The notes beneath the pieces are model-generated. The model had not been told where the DNA came from, searched no databases, and saw nothing but the letters and a program-made list of their open reading frames with translations. A stretch of 64,000 bases of DNA from Streptomyces fumanus. Its GTDB lineage: Bacteria > Actinomycetota > Actinomycetes > Streptomycetales > Streptomycetaceae. Shown here in pieces: positions 1 through 8,722 of the stretch; positions within the stretch are counted from its first letter, which is position 1; each line of letters begins with the position of its first letter. Made by a program: the position numbers and the translations under genes. The stretch is from contig NZ_BNBI01000023.1 of assembly GCF_014655295.1 (NCBI RefSeq), positions 27,453-91,452 of the forward strand, written 5' to 3'.

Positions 1-1057
1 AGGCGGGATCGTGGAGGGCTGCCAACGCGGAGAGGAACATCGCCCGTTTCAGTTGCCGGTTGCCGCCTCCGGGGGCGTGGTCGCCATGGATCGAGGTCCC
101 CGACTGGCGGGTCGCCGGGGCGAGGCCGGCGTAGGAGGCCAGGTGGACGGCGCTCGGGAAGGAGCTGCCATCGCCGACGGTGGTCAGGAGGACTGCCGCG
201 GTCCTGACGCCGATGCCGGGCATCGAGGTCAGGACCTGGGAAAGAGGGTGGGCCTCCAGCAGCGCCTCGACCCTGGCCTCCAGGGCCCGGCGTTGTCCGT
301 GGACGGCGGCCAGCGACTTCGCCAGCGACGGGACGATCACGTCGAGAGTGCCGGTGCCGGGGACGACGGCAGTCTGCTCGTCGAGCGCGGTGAAGATGTC
401 GTCGACCAGCCGCTCGGCCATGCGCGGTGCCCTGGGGCGGATGACCTCGACCAGCCTGCGGCGGCCTGCCTTGCGCAGTGCCTGCAAGGATCCGTAGCGC
501 TCGAGAAGCCAAGTGACCGCCTGGTGGTCCAGGCGGGGGCCGAGGACGTGTTCGAGGCTGGGGTGGAACTGGGTGAGCAGGCCGCGGATGCGGTTGGAGG
601 TGCGGCTGGCCTCTCCGGCGAGGTCCTGGCCGAAGCCGACCAGCATGGTCAGCTCCGCGGTGACCTCGTCGGCGGGGTCGAGGGTGTGCAGGGTGTGGGG
701 CATGGTGCGGGCGGCGTCCGCGATGATCGCGGCGTCCTTCGCGTCGGTCTTGGCCTCGCCGGGGTAGAGGTCGGCGATCCGCCGCATGGCGAGCCCGGGC
801 AGGTAGGCGACCTGGCAGCCGGCGTTGCGGGCGACGGTCAGCGGGAGGGCGCCGATGGAGGCGGGCTGGTCTACGATCACCAGGACGGTGCCGAACTTGG
901 CCGTGAGCTTGTCGAAGACGGCCCGCAGCTTCGGTTCGCTGTTCGGCAGCGGCTTGTCGAAGACCGTCTTCCCGGCCGGGGTCAGACCGTGGCCGTGATG
1001 GGTCTGTTTGCCGACGTCCAGGCCAAGGAAGACGCCCACCCCGTCGATGCTGATCAC
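1..1057 (-). CDS. IS110-family transposase, 3' end outside window
   Basis: Reading leftwards from a GTG at 1057, an uninterrupted frame of about 352 codons runs off the window edge. The N-terminus (LGLDVGKQTHHGHGLT) is the start of the DEDD (RuvC-like) catalytic domain of IS110-family transposases, with the first acidic residue in the LDVGK motif. The segment LTSMPGIGVRTAAVLL, followed by FPSAVHLASYAGLAP, is the C-terminal transposase_20 region with its helix-hairpin-helix-like turn and conserved Ser/Tyr area. The last visible residues (KRAMFLSALAALHDP) lie near the usual end of a ~400-residue protein, so only the last few dozen residues are missing. The start was chosen because the family motif follows it closely; no upstream in-frame start fits. 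The visible part has no stop or frameshift, unlike most neighbours, so it may be active. The element ends cannot be placed. Confidence 0.9.
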   Translation of the reverse strand, partial: MISIDGVGVFLGLDVGKQTHHGHGLTPAGKTVFDKPLPNSEPKLRAVFDKLTAKFGTVLVIVDQPASIGALPLTVARNAGCQVAYLPGLAMRRIADLYPGEAKTDAKDAAIIADAARTMPHTLHTLDPADEVTAELTMLVGFGQDLAGEASRTSNRIRGLLTQFHPSLEHVLGPRLDHQAVTWLLERYGSLQALRKAGRRRLVEVIRPRAPRMAERLVDDIFTALDEQTAVVPGTGTLDVIVPSLAKSLAAVHGQRRALEARVEALLEAHPLSQVLTSMPGIGVRTAAVLLTTVGDGSSFPSAVHLASYAGLAPATRQSGTSIHGDHAPGGGNRQLKRAMFLSALAALHDPA

Positions 1058-1206
1058 CGTGCCCCCACATGCGTCGATGCGTGCCGGCCTCAAGGGCGGG
1101 GGTCGTTCGCGCGCAGCCACGTTATGCAGGGGGCAAAAGTCATGCCGGGCCCGGAGGCCAGCGGTCCTCTTGCAGGACCGCGAAGAAGATAACGGGGGGT
1201 TGCGGT

Positions 1207-1240
1207 GGGGTCCTGGCGTCGCCGGCGACGCCAGGACCCC
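1207..1240. repeat. Perfect 34-bp palindrome
   Basis: Two 17-base arms (GGGGTCCTGGCGTCGCC and its complement) meet with no spacer. It lies about 60 bp downstream of the stop of the possible minus-strand peptide at 1300-1404 and about 150 bp upstream of the IS110 transposase start. It could act as a terminator cruciform for minus-strand transcription, or be a target or recognition structure for the IS110 element, which tends to insert near repeats. No T-run follows, as is usual in Streptomyces. Confidence 0.6.
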
Positions 1241-1299
1241 GCGCCGCCCGTGACCGTGCGCTGCGGGGGATCAGCGCCAGGCGGCGTCTCGGGGGGTGG

Positions 1300-1404
1300 T
1301 CAAGGAGCCAGGGCCCGTGTCACGGCGAGGAGCAGCAGGATCACGTAACGCTCGAACCATCCCAAGGTGGTGAAGAGATTGATCTTCAGCAAGGGCTGGC
1401 GCAT
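1300..1404 (-). CDS. Possible 34-residue membrane peptide or gene remnant
   Basis: A short frame starts MRQPLLKINLFTTLGWFERY and continues with a hydrophobic stretch (VILLLLAVTRALAP) before TGA. The hydrophobic run could span a membrane once. The frame stays open a short way upstream without an obvious start, so this may be the C-terminal end of a larger lost membrane protein. The 34-bp palindrome lies just downstream and would suit a terminator. I do not recognise a family. Composition alone supports it, so confidence is low. Confidence 0.25.
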   Translation of the reverse strand: MRQPLLKINLFTTLGWFERYVILLLLAVTRALAP

Positions 1405-1509
1405 TGATCTGTCCCAGATGCGCTGGTCGCCGCGGCCTGCCCGGCAGCCTGGGTTACGAGCCGTCCAAAACTCGAATCATGCCGGTCGGAGCGGCCATAA
1501 GGTCATGTC

Positions 1510-1959
1510 ATGACGACCGTTGACGACATGGGCTACGAGTTCCGCACTGCCCGGCCTGAGGACACGAGGTGGCCGTCACCGAGAACGGGTTCGCCCTCCA
1601 CGAAATCCCGGTGGACCCGCCCATCCACAAGGTCTACCCAGCCGAGAACACCGACGACGCCGATGCCCCCGCGGCCGAGGGGGATCCGAACAGCCGCACC
1701 TTCGTCGCCGTCGGCACCGACGGCAGTCTGGCAGGCTTCGCCACTGTCTCCTACGCTTCGTGGAACCGACGGCTGGCCATCGAGGACATCGAAATCGCTC
1801 CGGCACATCGGGGTCGGGGCGTCGGCCGCACCCTGATCGGTCACGCCGTCAAGTTCGCCAGTGAGTCCGGTGCCGGCCACATCTGGCTTGAAGACGCTCT
1901 ACGACGGCACACCCTCATCGGGCGAACAAGCCCTCTACATGAGCATGCCCTGCCCTTGA
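1510..1959 (+). pseudogene. Streptothricin N-acetyltransferase (SAT-like GNAT) pseudogene
   Basis: The start (MTTVDDMGYEFRTARPEDTR) reads in one frame. From about 1569 a second frame carries the conserved body: HEIPVDPPIHKVYP, then RTFVAVGTDGSLAGFATVSY, then the acetyl-CoA-binding motif IAPAHRGRGVGRTLIGHA. After GHIWLE the family's VNAPAIHAYRRMGF segment is missing, and the usual C-terminus (LYDGT...GEQALYMSMPCP) follows in a third frame, ending at TGA 1957-1959. There are therefore two internal deletions, each shifting the frame: one removes part of the N-terminal domain and one the strand-helix that completes the substrate pocket. The intact enzyme acetylates the beta-lysine group of streptothricin antibiotics. 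This copy cannot make a full protein. The family assignment rests on the remembered SAT consensus and is fairly secure. Confidence 0.75.
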
Positions 1960-2029
1960 GCAGCCTGCCGACGGCTGACAGCGAAGGCCCGTACGTCGCC
2001 TGACGCGACCGTCATCCCCCTGGGGAAAC

Positions 2030-2870
2030 GTGACCGTGAGGGTGGGGAATTTTCTGATGCCGAACCCACTTCAGGTGGGGGATTCCATGATCGTCGACAC
2101 TTCGGACGCACGCGTCAGGTGGCGACTGGGCCGCGTGCTCGACCATCCGCGTACGCCCAAGCTCCTGGCCGGTGTGACACTCGCGGGCTCGGTGACCCTC
2201 GCGTTGGCGCGCGGCAACCGCCGTGTGCAGATCATGGCGGCGACGGTGATCGGCGCCTGCAACCGGCTAAGCGAGATCCGCACCCCGTACGGCCGGGACG
2301 GGGCTGACCAGATAACGGCGGTCATCACGCAGTACCGCATGCTCACGGCACTCGTGCCCGATCCGCAGGCCGCCGATGACCTTTTCCTGCGCGCGGTCAA
2401 CTTCCAGGCGGGGCTCAGCTACGCCGTCTCAGGCGTCTCCAAAGCCTTCGGCAGCAGCTAGCTTCAAGGCGACGCCCTACCCGAGATTCTTCAGACGGAG
2501 GCGTACGGCCGGGGTCCTGCCGCGCAGTTGCTGCGGAGGCGCCCGCTGCTGTGCCGGGCGCTGACCGTCGGCACGGTCGCCTGGGAGGCGGCCTTCCCGC
2601 TCGTCTACCTGCTGCCACGCAGACAGGCGGCCTCGCCTTGCACGCGGACAAGCTTTTCCACGCAGGTTTCGCAGCCACCATGGAGCTGCCACGGTTCGTG
2701 CGGGGCTTTCTCGGGTCCCACGGAGCCGTCGACTACGTCCTGGACACCCGGGGGCAGCGCCGCACCTTCGAGAAGACCGTCCTCGGCATTGCCGGCGGAG
2801 CCGCCGTCGCGAGCGCGCTGATCGCCCGTGAGCGGCGCAAGGTCGCTGAGCAGCGCCGGCTCGGTCCCAA
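2030..2870 (+). pseudogene. HTTM-like membrane protein, broken by a stop and a frameshift
   Basis: The first frame encodes about 143 residues with a hydrophobic segment near LLAGVTLAGSVTLALA and ends at TAG 2459-2461 after VNFQAGLSYAVSGVSKAFGSS. Reading through that TAG in the same frame gives GDALPEILQTEAYGRG and WEAAFPLVYLLPRR, a natural continuation; the TAG most likely replaced a Trp codon. Near 2635 the frame shifts and continues as LHADKLFHAGFAATMELPRF and GAVDYVLDTRG. The combination of a 'GLSKxxGSSW..GDALPEIL' block and a 'LFHxGFAATMEL' block resembles HTTM (vitamin K-dependent carboxylase-like membrane) proteins; this assignment is tentative. In intact relatives such genes often precede a methyltransferase, as here. 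Confidence 0.5.
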
Positions 2871-2933
2871 GGGGGCCTGCTGGACGCGGACCGATCCGAC
2901 CGCCGGCGGTTCGGCAAGTTCCTCAAGTCCCAG

Positions 2934-3680
2934 GTGCACACCCTCTTCGCCGCGGTGACGGGCATTTACGAGTGGGCGCCGAACCTGGTGTCGTCGAGAC
3001 TGTCTCCCGGCGGAGCACTCGCGGCGTGGGTCGATACCCACCGGTCCCTGTCCGGCCGCACCGTCCTGGACCTGGGCGCCGGTACTGGCGTCTCGGCCCT
3101 GGCGCTCGCCGACGCCGGCGCGCAGGTCGTCGCGGTCGGCGCGTCCCGCCCTTCGCTCGACGTACTGGAGAGCCGGCGCGGTGACCGCAAGGTCGACGTG
3201 GTCGAGGCGGACTTCCGGGACCTGCGACTGGACGCCACCTTCGACATCGTCACGCTGTCGCGGAACACCTTCTTCCTTGCGCAGAGCCAGGACGAGAAGA
3301 TCGAGCTGCTCCGCAGCGTCGCACGGCACCTGAAGCCATCGGGTGGCGCCTTCTTGGACTGTACCGACCCTGCCGAGTTCCTCCGCACGGGCGGGGACGC
3401 GACCTCGGTGACCTATCCCCTGGGCCGCGAACGAATGGTGACGATCACACAGACATCTGACCGTGCCACCCAGGCGGTCATGAGTATCTTCCTGGTTCAG
3501 AGCGCCACGGAACTCACCGCCTTCCACGAAACGGCCACCTGGGCGACGCTTGCCGAGATACGGCTCCTGACGCGGATGGCCGGCTTGGCGGTGACCGCCG
3601 TCAACGGCTCGTACGCGGGCGAGGAGTACCGTTCGCGGTCCCGGGAGATGCTTGTGGTTCTGGAGCGGAAGTGCCCGTAG
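2934..3680 (+). CDS. Class I SAM-dependent methyltransferase
   Basis: The protein (about 248 residues from a GTG) has the Rossmann methyltransferase motif I VLDLGAGTGVSALALADAG near residues 43-62, an acidic motif II region (VVAVGASRPSLDVLESR), and a post-I aspartate block (VDVVEADFRDLRL). The later FDIVTLSRNTFFLAQ and LKPSGGAFLDC segments fit motifs IV and VI. The substrate is unknown. The frame stays open a few codons upstream into the remains of the HTTM-like gene, so the true start could be slightly earlier. Its stop overlaps the start of the downstream ABC ATPase by 10 bp, so the methyltransferase, ATPase and permease are probably translated from one mRNA. Modification of a peptide or small molecule that the transporter exports is possible but not shown. 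Confidence 0.8.
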   Translation: MHTLFAAVTGIYEWAPNLVSSRLSPGGALAAWVDTHRSLSGRTVLDLGAGTGVSALALADAGAQVVAVGASRPSLDVLESRRGDRKVDVVEADFRDLRLDATFDIVTLSRNTFFLAQSQDEKIELLRSVARHLKPSGGAFLDCTDPAEFLRTGGDATSVTYPLGRERMVTITQTSDRATQAVMSIFLVQSATELTAFHETATWATLAEIRLLTRMAGLAVTAVNGSYAGEEYRSRSREMLVVLERKCP

Positions 3681-4303
3681 TTCCTGTACTGGCGGCGGAC
3701 GACGCGACGGTCGCGCTGGGCGAGACCACATTGCTCGCGTCCACCACGTTCGAAACCGGACCGGGCGAAGTGTGGTGCGTCACGGGCGGCAACGGCACGG
3801 GCAAGACCACACTCCTGCGGGCCTTCCTGGGCAGCCGAAGCCTGACCGCCGGATCGGTCCGCGTACGCGGTGAGCGCGCCGACATGTCCAAGCCGGCGCA
3901 CCGCCGCTGCCTGGCCTCACTGGTCGAGCCCATCCCCGTGGCCCGGGACATGACCCTGCGCGAACAGGTGACCCTGGTCGCCGCCTCCTGGTACGGCAAC
4001 GCCCCGGAGACCACCGAGCGCGCCGAGCGGATCATCGAGCGGCTGGGGCTGTCCTCGCTCGGCGAACGGTTTCCCCACCAGGTCTCCTCCGGGCAGTCCC
4101 AGCTCTTCAGCCTCGCGCTCACCCTGGTCCGGCCCGCGGACGCCGTGCTCCTCGACGAACCCGAGCGGCATCTCGATCGTCACCGGGTGCAACTCGTGGC
4201 GGGTCTGCTCGCCGAACGGGCGAGTACGGGCACCGCGTTCCTCGTCGCGACCCACGAACCCGTCCTGATCGACGCGTGCGACGGCCGCGTGGAGCTGGGA
4301 TGA
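3671..4303 (+). CDS. ABC transporter ATP-binding protein
   Basis: This 210-residue protein has the expected ATPase motifs in order: Walker A GGNGTGKTT near residue 39, a signature-like VSSGQSQLFSLAL (variant of LSGGQ) near residue 138, Walker B AVLLDEPERHLD near residue 157, and the switch histidine in VATHEP near residue 194. It is a single nucleotide-binding domain, so it should dimerise and pair with the permease that follows. The GTG start lies inside the last codons of the methyltransferase (10-bp overlap), and its stop overlaps the permease ATG as ATGA, indicating translational coupling. Direction and substrate of transport cannot be read from sequence; the size fits exporter-type ABC-2 systems. 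Confidence 0.9.
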   Translation: MPVVPVLAADDATVALGETTLLASTTFETGPGEVWCVTGGNGTGKTTLLRAFLGSRSLTAGSVRVRGERADMSKPAHRRCLASLVEPIPVARDMTLREQVTLVAASWYGNAPETTERAERIIERLGLSSLGERFPHQVSSGQSQLFSLALTLVRPADAVLLDEPERHLDRHRVQLVAGLLAERASTGTAFLVATHEPVLIDACDGRVELG

Positions 4304-5847
4304 CGAAGCAGGACGTACAGGACACCGTGGTCTCGAGGACCGACGCCGCAGACCGCGTCCACGCCGTTTGGCACCGCTACACCCGCCGCGGCGACCGGGC
4401 CTCGGTGCACAACCGCGCATACACCGTCTACCTCGTCGCTCTCGCCGGTACCTTCTTCCTGGCGCCGGCCCTGCACGCGGCGAGCGGATCGCCGGGGCTG
4501 ATCTCCTTCGGCGGACCCACCAGGGCGACCCCCGCGCTCTGCCTGCTCGTGGTGGTCGTGTGCTGGGGGGCCCAGCTCGCCGGCCGGTTCTGGGGACCAC
4601 TGGTGCTCCAGCCGTTCGTGCTGCATGTCTTCATGTCCACGGACCTTCCCCCGGCGCACTACCTGTGCAGCCTCGCCCGGCGCCGGCTCATGTACGCAGG
4701 GGTGGGCCTGCTGCTGGCGACCGGAACAACGGCGTACCTGGCGACCGACCTGTTCGACCGGACGGACACCGTGGTGCCCGGCGGCGCAGTCGTGGCCGCG
4801 CTCGGTGTTCTCGCCGCTTCGACCTGGCTGTGGGGCCAGGTCCGGCCGTTCCGCGACAACCTGGTGCTCACCGGCGCCACCGGCGCCGGGGCGCTGCTCC
4901 TCGGCCTGGCGGGCGGTCAGGGCGGGGCCGGTCCGCTGTGGCTCGTCGCCGCCGCGGCGGCGGCCACCGCCGTGCTCCTCGGCCGCTCCGCCTTCCGCGC
5001 CTTGGCGACCGTGGACCTGGCCCGGCTGGCCCGAGAGTCGGCGCGCGCCTCCCAGGCGCAGACATACGTGCTGACCGGCACGCTCCACCACGCGCTGGAC
5101 CTGTACCGGCCGGAGCCGCGCGGGTTCACCTCGGCACTGCTCCGCCAGGACGGACGCCTGCGCGGGTACGCGACCCAGGGCGCGGTGCGGGCCCTGCGGA
5201 CCCCGGGCCGGGCGGCCGCAGCCGTACTGCTCCTACTGACCGGCGGAGCCGTCCTGACCGCGGGCACGGCCCGGGCGGACGGCAGCACGGCCTCGACGCT
5301 GTGGATCGCGGGAGCCGTCTGCTTGTACCTCGGCTCCGGCTGGATCGGTGAGACGTGGCGCGGGCTGCGCGATGAGCTGACCCTCGCCCCGCTGCTGGGC
5401 CAGTGGTGGGGCGGCGCCGCGGCCCGCGCACTGACCTGGCCCGTCCTCGCCGTGACGGCCGGGACCTGCCTGGGTGGCGGTCTGGCCGTGCTGGTCGGCC
5501 GGCCAGTGTACGACGGGCGTCCGGCTCAGACCGCGTTGCTCGTCGCGGGGACAGCCGTGCTGGTGCTCGGCGCGCGGTTCCTGCGCGAGATGAAGACGCA
5601 CCTGCCGCTGTCACTGCTGCTCCCGATCATCACGCCGTTCGGAGACCTGTCCGCGCTGATGCTCGTGGCGTGGCAGTTCGACGGGTTCGTCGTCCTGCTG
5701 GCCGGTGTCGCTGTGGCGAACGCCGTGCCGTCGGCGCCCGGCGCGGCGGCGGTCGCCGCCTTGCTGACGGCCTGCTGCATCTGGGCGGGCCTGCGCCGCA
5801 CGGGCTGGGCCCACCGGGGACTGCTCCGTCGCCTCCGACGGTCCTGA
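4300..5847 (+). CDS. ABC transporter permease, multi-spanning
   Basis: This 515-residue protein overlaps the ATPase stop by the ATGA tetranucleotide, and I chose this ATG for that reason. It has about ten to twelve hydrophobic segments, for example VYLVALAGTFFLAPALHA, LMYAGVGLLLATGTTAYLA, VVAALGVLAASTWLWG, AAAVLLLLTGGAVLTAGTA and VAAVAALLTACCIWAGL. A central non-membrane stretch (about residues 225-300) is rich in charged residues. The pattern resembles the large permeases encoded beside stand-alone ATPases in actinobacteria (DUF6297-like), though I cannot verify the family name. With the ATPase and methyltransferase it forms a three-gene unit, the only clearly intact operon in the first 6 kb. 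Confidence 0.75.
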   Translation: MTKQDVQDTVVSRTDAADRVHAVWHRYTRRGDRASVHNRAYTVYLVALAGTFFLAPALHAASGSPGLISFGGPTRATPALCLLVVVVCWGAQLAGRFWGPLVLQPFVLHVFMSTDLPPAHYLCSLARRRLMYAGVGLLLATGTTAYLATDLFDRTDTVVPGGAVVAALGVLAASTWLWGQVRPFRDNLVLTGATGAGALLLGLAGGQGGAGPLWLVAAAAAATAVLLGRSAFRALATVDLARLARESARASQAQTYVLTGTLHHALDLYRPEPRGFTSALLRQDGRLRGYATQGAVRALRTPGRAAAAVLLLLTGGAVLTAGTARADGSTASTLWIAGAVCLYLGSGWIGETWRGLRDELTLAPLLGQWWGGAAARALTWPVLAVTAGTCLGGGLAVLVGRPVYDGRPAQTALLVAGTAVLVLGARFLREMKTHLPLSLLLPIITPFGDLSALMLVAWQFDGFVVLLAGVAVANAVPSAPGAAAVAALLTACCIWAGLRRTGWAHRGLLRRLRRS

Positions 5848-6090
5848 AAGAGCGTCTCGCCGCGGCAGAAGTGTTCGGCGTCACCGCCAAGTCCAACCGC
5901 TGCAAAGCCGACCAGGACCCTGCCACCTGGCAGCCGCCCGGGGGAAAGCTACCGCTGCCGGTACTTCACCGAGTGGGTGGCGATCATGACCCGGTGGGGA
6001 CTGGCCATCGACGAAGCGGAGCAGCAGGCACCCGGCCAGCTCGCCGAGACGTGCCCGAACGAGCCCGTCACCGTCGAGCCCGGACGCTGA
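5848..6090 (+). pseudogene. HNH endonuclease (DUF1524/GmrSD-like) C-terminal remnant
   Basis: Directly after the permease stop a frame reads VFGVTAKSNRCKADQDPATWQPP, which matches the 'SNRSKGDKDPAEWLPP' block at the end of secreted HNH/DUF1524 nucleases. After a frameshift the next frame reads YRCRYFTEWVAIMTRWGLAIDEAEQQA and ends in TGA, the usual tail of the same proteins. The catalytic His-Asn-His core upstream is absent, replaced by the permease gene. This is a truncated, frameshifted relic and the junction at 5847 marks an old recombination point. Confidence 0.6.
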
Positions 6091-6432
6091 CCCGTTCATG
6101 CCCGTCTGCCCGGCCCACTGCAGGGTCCACGGGCAACATGGCCGAACTCACCGGCAGTACGCCCGCTTACTGTCCAGGAAACCCCGCGACCACCAGCCTG
6201 CCTACCACCTCGGGTACCACTCCTGCTGTCTCCCGCTTGCTGAATCTGGTCTTCAGCCGCATCGCCACCCACTGGTCCGGGCCGTCAGGCTCCCCGCGAC
6301 AATCCCTCGACGACGCCGCGGCGCTCATCGTGGAACGGCGGCGTCTCGTTCGGCGGCCGCCGTCATGGCCTCGTGGAACGCGACGGGGACGACGATGACA
6401 GGACGCCGTGCAATGCGTCCTTCAGTCGGCTT
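6091..6432. other. No recognisable gene
   Basis: Both strands were read. Short frames exist but none shows family motifs or consistent codon use, and no strong hairpin was seen. This gap separates the nuclease relic from the convergent regulator cluster. Confidence 0.5.
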
Positions 6433-6552
6433 CTACAATCCCGTGAGGCCAGAGGCGGCCACGCCGGACGGTGCCCTGGTCCCGGGCCTGGCGGTGGTAG
6501 CCGAGAAGGCCCGCGCGGCTCGGGTGCGGAAGCGGTTGAGGTAGTACGTCAC
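6433..6552 (-). CDS. Small basic peptide, 39 residues
   Basis: A GTG start overlaps the stop of the upstream gene (GTGA), giving a peptide that starts MTYYLNRFRTRAARAFSATT and ends ASGLTGL. It is rich in Arg, Ala and Thr and has no hydrophobic span. The overlap implies coupled translation with the frameshifted gene at 6549-7515. I do not recognise a family. It is supported only by its position and coding-like composition. Confidence 0.35.
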   Translation of the reverse strand: MTYYLNRFRTRAARAFSATTARPGTRAPSGVAASGLTGL

Positions 6553-7515
6553 CCGGGCTTCTCGTCCGTCGGTGTTGTCGGCGGCGATGGCTGTTTCCCA
6601 GCGCACACGGGGACTGCCTCTTCGAACATGCCGCGTACGGTGGCGGGTTCGTACTTTTCGGAGGTGACCTCCACCAGCAGCCGTTCGGGGTCCTGTGACC
6701 GGTCGTCGGCCGGGAGGGGTTCGGACGCGCTGTCCAGCGGGGCCCGGTTGGGCAGCGTGTCGGTGGTGTCGGTGGTGTCGGTGCTGGGTTCGGGGCGAGG
6801 GCTCGTGCCGGAGGCCGCGGCGATGATGATGTCTAGTTGTTCGGCGAAGTTGCCGGCGGGGACGGGGATCTCCACGTCGGGGTGGCGGTCGTAGCCGATG
6901 GAAACGGCCGTGGCGACGAACTCGATGACGGCCTGTGCGGCAGGTGTGCCGGCGACGCGGAACGGTGTCGCTGAGGCGGCTGAGGATACGCAGGATCACG
7001 GGGAAGCTGGTATCGGTGGTCACCATGCGGTAGGCCGGGGCGTCCTGGCCGCAAGCTGCATCGTCCTCCCTGCTTGGGTGGACCGCGGCCTGGGCCTGCC
7101 ACAGGGCGGCGGCGTGGGTATCGCCGCGGGCAAGGTGCTGTAGGTAGAGGCAGTAGGAGGCGGGGGCGTCGTCGGCGCCGCCGGCGTACTGCCACCAGAA
7201 GCGGGCGCCTTCCTCGGCCCCGGCGAGTTGCAGGACACAGCCCAGGATCCAGGCGGCCCGTGGCTGGGGCAGTTGGTCGGTGAGGAAGTCGGCGAGCTGT
7301 GCGGCGGTGCAGTGGGTGACGACCGCCTCGCACAGGGCGGCAAGGCTTCGTGCGGCGTCTTCGTCGGCCGGCGCGCGCCTGCCGTCGTCCCGCCCCGGCT
7401 GGCCGTCATCGAGGAGCCCGGCGTAGGCCAGGTCGTCGTACGGAACGACGTCGCAGGGAACGTGGGGACGGCGCAGCAGAAGCGACTGGGCAAGGAGGTC
7501 GTCGATGGTGCTCAT
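6549..7515 (-). pseudogene. Unrecognised regulator-associated protein, frameshifted
   Basis: From an ATG at 7515 the frame reads MSTIDDLLAQSLLLRRPHVP and continues through helical, Ala-rich sequence (AALCEAVVTHCTAAQLADFL; AAWILGCVLQLAGAEEGARF; WWQYAGGADDAPASYCLYLQ) to VILRILSRLSDT near 6970. There the frame shifts by one base and resumes as FRVAGTPAAQAVIEFVATAV and VEIPVPAGNFAEQLDIIIAA, ending EKPG at 6549. The two halves read as one protein of about 320 residues. The segment around WWQYAGGADDAPASYCLYLQHLARGD suggests a TPR/regulator-like helical fold found next to XRE/sigma-like genes in Streptomyces, but I cannot name a function. It starts 10 bp after the upstream regulator pseudogene, so they formed one operon. 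Confidence 0.5.
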
Positions 7516-7525
7516 ATCGGAGGGA

Positions 7526-8421
7526 TCACTCCTGGGAATCGATGTCGGGGCAGAGCTGGCGCAGGGCCCCTCGGGCGTGACGGTCCAGGCTGTGGGTGAT
7601 GGCCGGGGCCAGGCCGACGATGCCGGGCACGGCGTCCGGGTCGACGCCGCACAGGCTGCACAGGACGGTGATGTCCATCTGGTCGGCGGGCAGGCGGGTG
7701 ATCGTGTCGAAGAACTGTGCGAGGACGTCGATCCGGTCCAGCCGGGGGGGCGAGGTCCGGGATCTGTGCCTGGACTGCGGTGGAGAATGCCGCCGGGCGC
7801 AGGTCGGAGCGGCCGTCCGGCCGCTTCGCCGCGGCCGCGTGGACCCGGGAGCGCAGCAACTGCCAGGCGTAGCGGGGCGTGTTGGGGCTGGCGGTCGCCT
7901 CCTCCCAGGTGAGCCAGAGGATGTCGAAGGTTTGGGCGACCATCTGCTGGGCGCGGCGTTCGGTCCCCAAAAACGCTTGCGCGTAGGCGGTGTAGGGCTG
8001 CCACACGGCCTGGGTGAGCCCGAGATGGGCGACGGGCTGCTCGTCCGGGCCGAGCGGCTGGACGTCCGAGATCCGGCGGCGGATTCAGGCGGCGTCCTTC
8101 TCGGGCTCCACCGCGGCCGCCGTTCACAGCCGGCGCACCGGGCCGACGGGAATGTCCAGAGCGCGGACGACGCTGTAGGTGATCTCCCAGCCCGGGTAGT
8201 AGCCCTTGCCGCGCAGCAGTTCCGACAGCCTGGTCTTGGAGTAGCCGGAGCGGACGACGAGATCGTCCGGGGTCAGGCCGCTGGCGACGAGCCGGTTGCG
8301 GACCGGTTCCAGCCAGGTGCGGTGGACCGCGCCGGCCTCGTCGCAAATCGGCTCCGGCGGGCGGCCGCGGCGGCTAGGTGGATCTCCGTGGCTGCTCGGG
8401 GACCTGAGGCGGCTTCTTCAT
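7526..8421 (-). pseudogene. HTH/sigma-like regulator with two in-frame TGA codons and frameshifts
   Basis: Starting from MKKPPQVPEQP at 8421, an early frameshift leads into GRPPEPICDEAGAVHRTWLE and a helix-turn-helix (LTPDDLVVRSGYSKTRLSEL). Two in-frame TGA codons follow (8124-8126 and 8085-8087); both sit where Trp would fit (VRRL-W-TAAAVE; DAA-W-IRRRI). The next part, YTAYAQAFLGTERRAQQMVA and FDILWLTWEEATASPNTPRY, resembles region 2 of an ECF-type sigma factor. At a run of seven C (about 7746-7752) an extra base shifts the frame; the remainder (LDRIDVLAQFFDTITRLPAD...MDITVLCSLCGVDP) resembles region 4. The gene thus combined an XRE-like N-terminus with a sigma-like body. At least four disabling changes mark it as dead. 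Confidence 0.65.
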
Positions 8422-8648
8422 CACGGCTCCTCGCTCCCGGCCGGCGCGGCGCCCGCGGAAGCCGCCGGCGCCGTGTCCGGCCGCGCTCCCGGGCCGCCGC
8501 CGATCGCGGAGACGATCTGTTGGATGAGAAGCCCCAGCGAGGGCAGCAGCGCGGCCACGGCCGCGAGCTGGCCCAGCACGGTCATCACCGTGCTCCACGC
8601 GAGGACCGCCGCCAGAACGGCCACGGTCATCACCTGCCTGTTGGTCAT
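8421..8648 (-). CDS. Small membrane protein, 75 residues
   Basis: The ATG at 8648 is preceded by a good ribosome site (AGGGAAGG). The protein starts MTNRQVMTVAVLAAVLAWST and has two adjacent hydrophobic stretches (VAVLAAVLAWSTVMTVLG; LAAVAALLPSLGLLIQQIV), then a Gly/Ala/Pro-rich tail ending in SEEP. It could form a helical hairpin in the membrane. Its TGA overlaps the ATG of the regulator pseudogene by one base, so it was the first gene of that operon. It is the only intact member besides the 39-residue peptide. Membership in an operon with a sigma-like regulator would fit an anchor or anti-sigma accessory role, but that is inference. Confidence 0.55.
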   Translation of the reverse strand: MTNRQVMTVAVLAAVLAWSTVMTVLGQLAAVAALLPSLGLLIQQIVSAIGGGPGARPDTAPAASAGAAPAGSEEP

Positions 8649-8685
8649 TGCACCTTCCCTGGGAGGAAGAAGAGGTTCGGAAAGC

Positions 8686-8722
8686 GCTCCTCCGCGGCGG
8701 TGCTGATGCGCCGCGGAGGAGC
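8686..8722. promoter_or_regulatory. Strong hairpin in the leader of the membrane-peptide gene
   Basis: Fourteen-base perfect arms (GCTCCTCCGCGGCG and its complement) enclose an 8-base loop. The hairpin lies 38 bp upstream of the minus-strand ATG at 8648, so it is in the probable 5' untranslated leader. It may control that operon or be a terminator for minus-strand reading from the right. No known riboswitch was recognised. Confidence 0.45.

Noticed and set aside
8085..8126. TGA codons as selenocysteine or Trp recoding
   Set aside because: No selenocysteine insertion element or sel genes were seen, the same gene also has frameshifts, and TGA ends many normal genes here.
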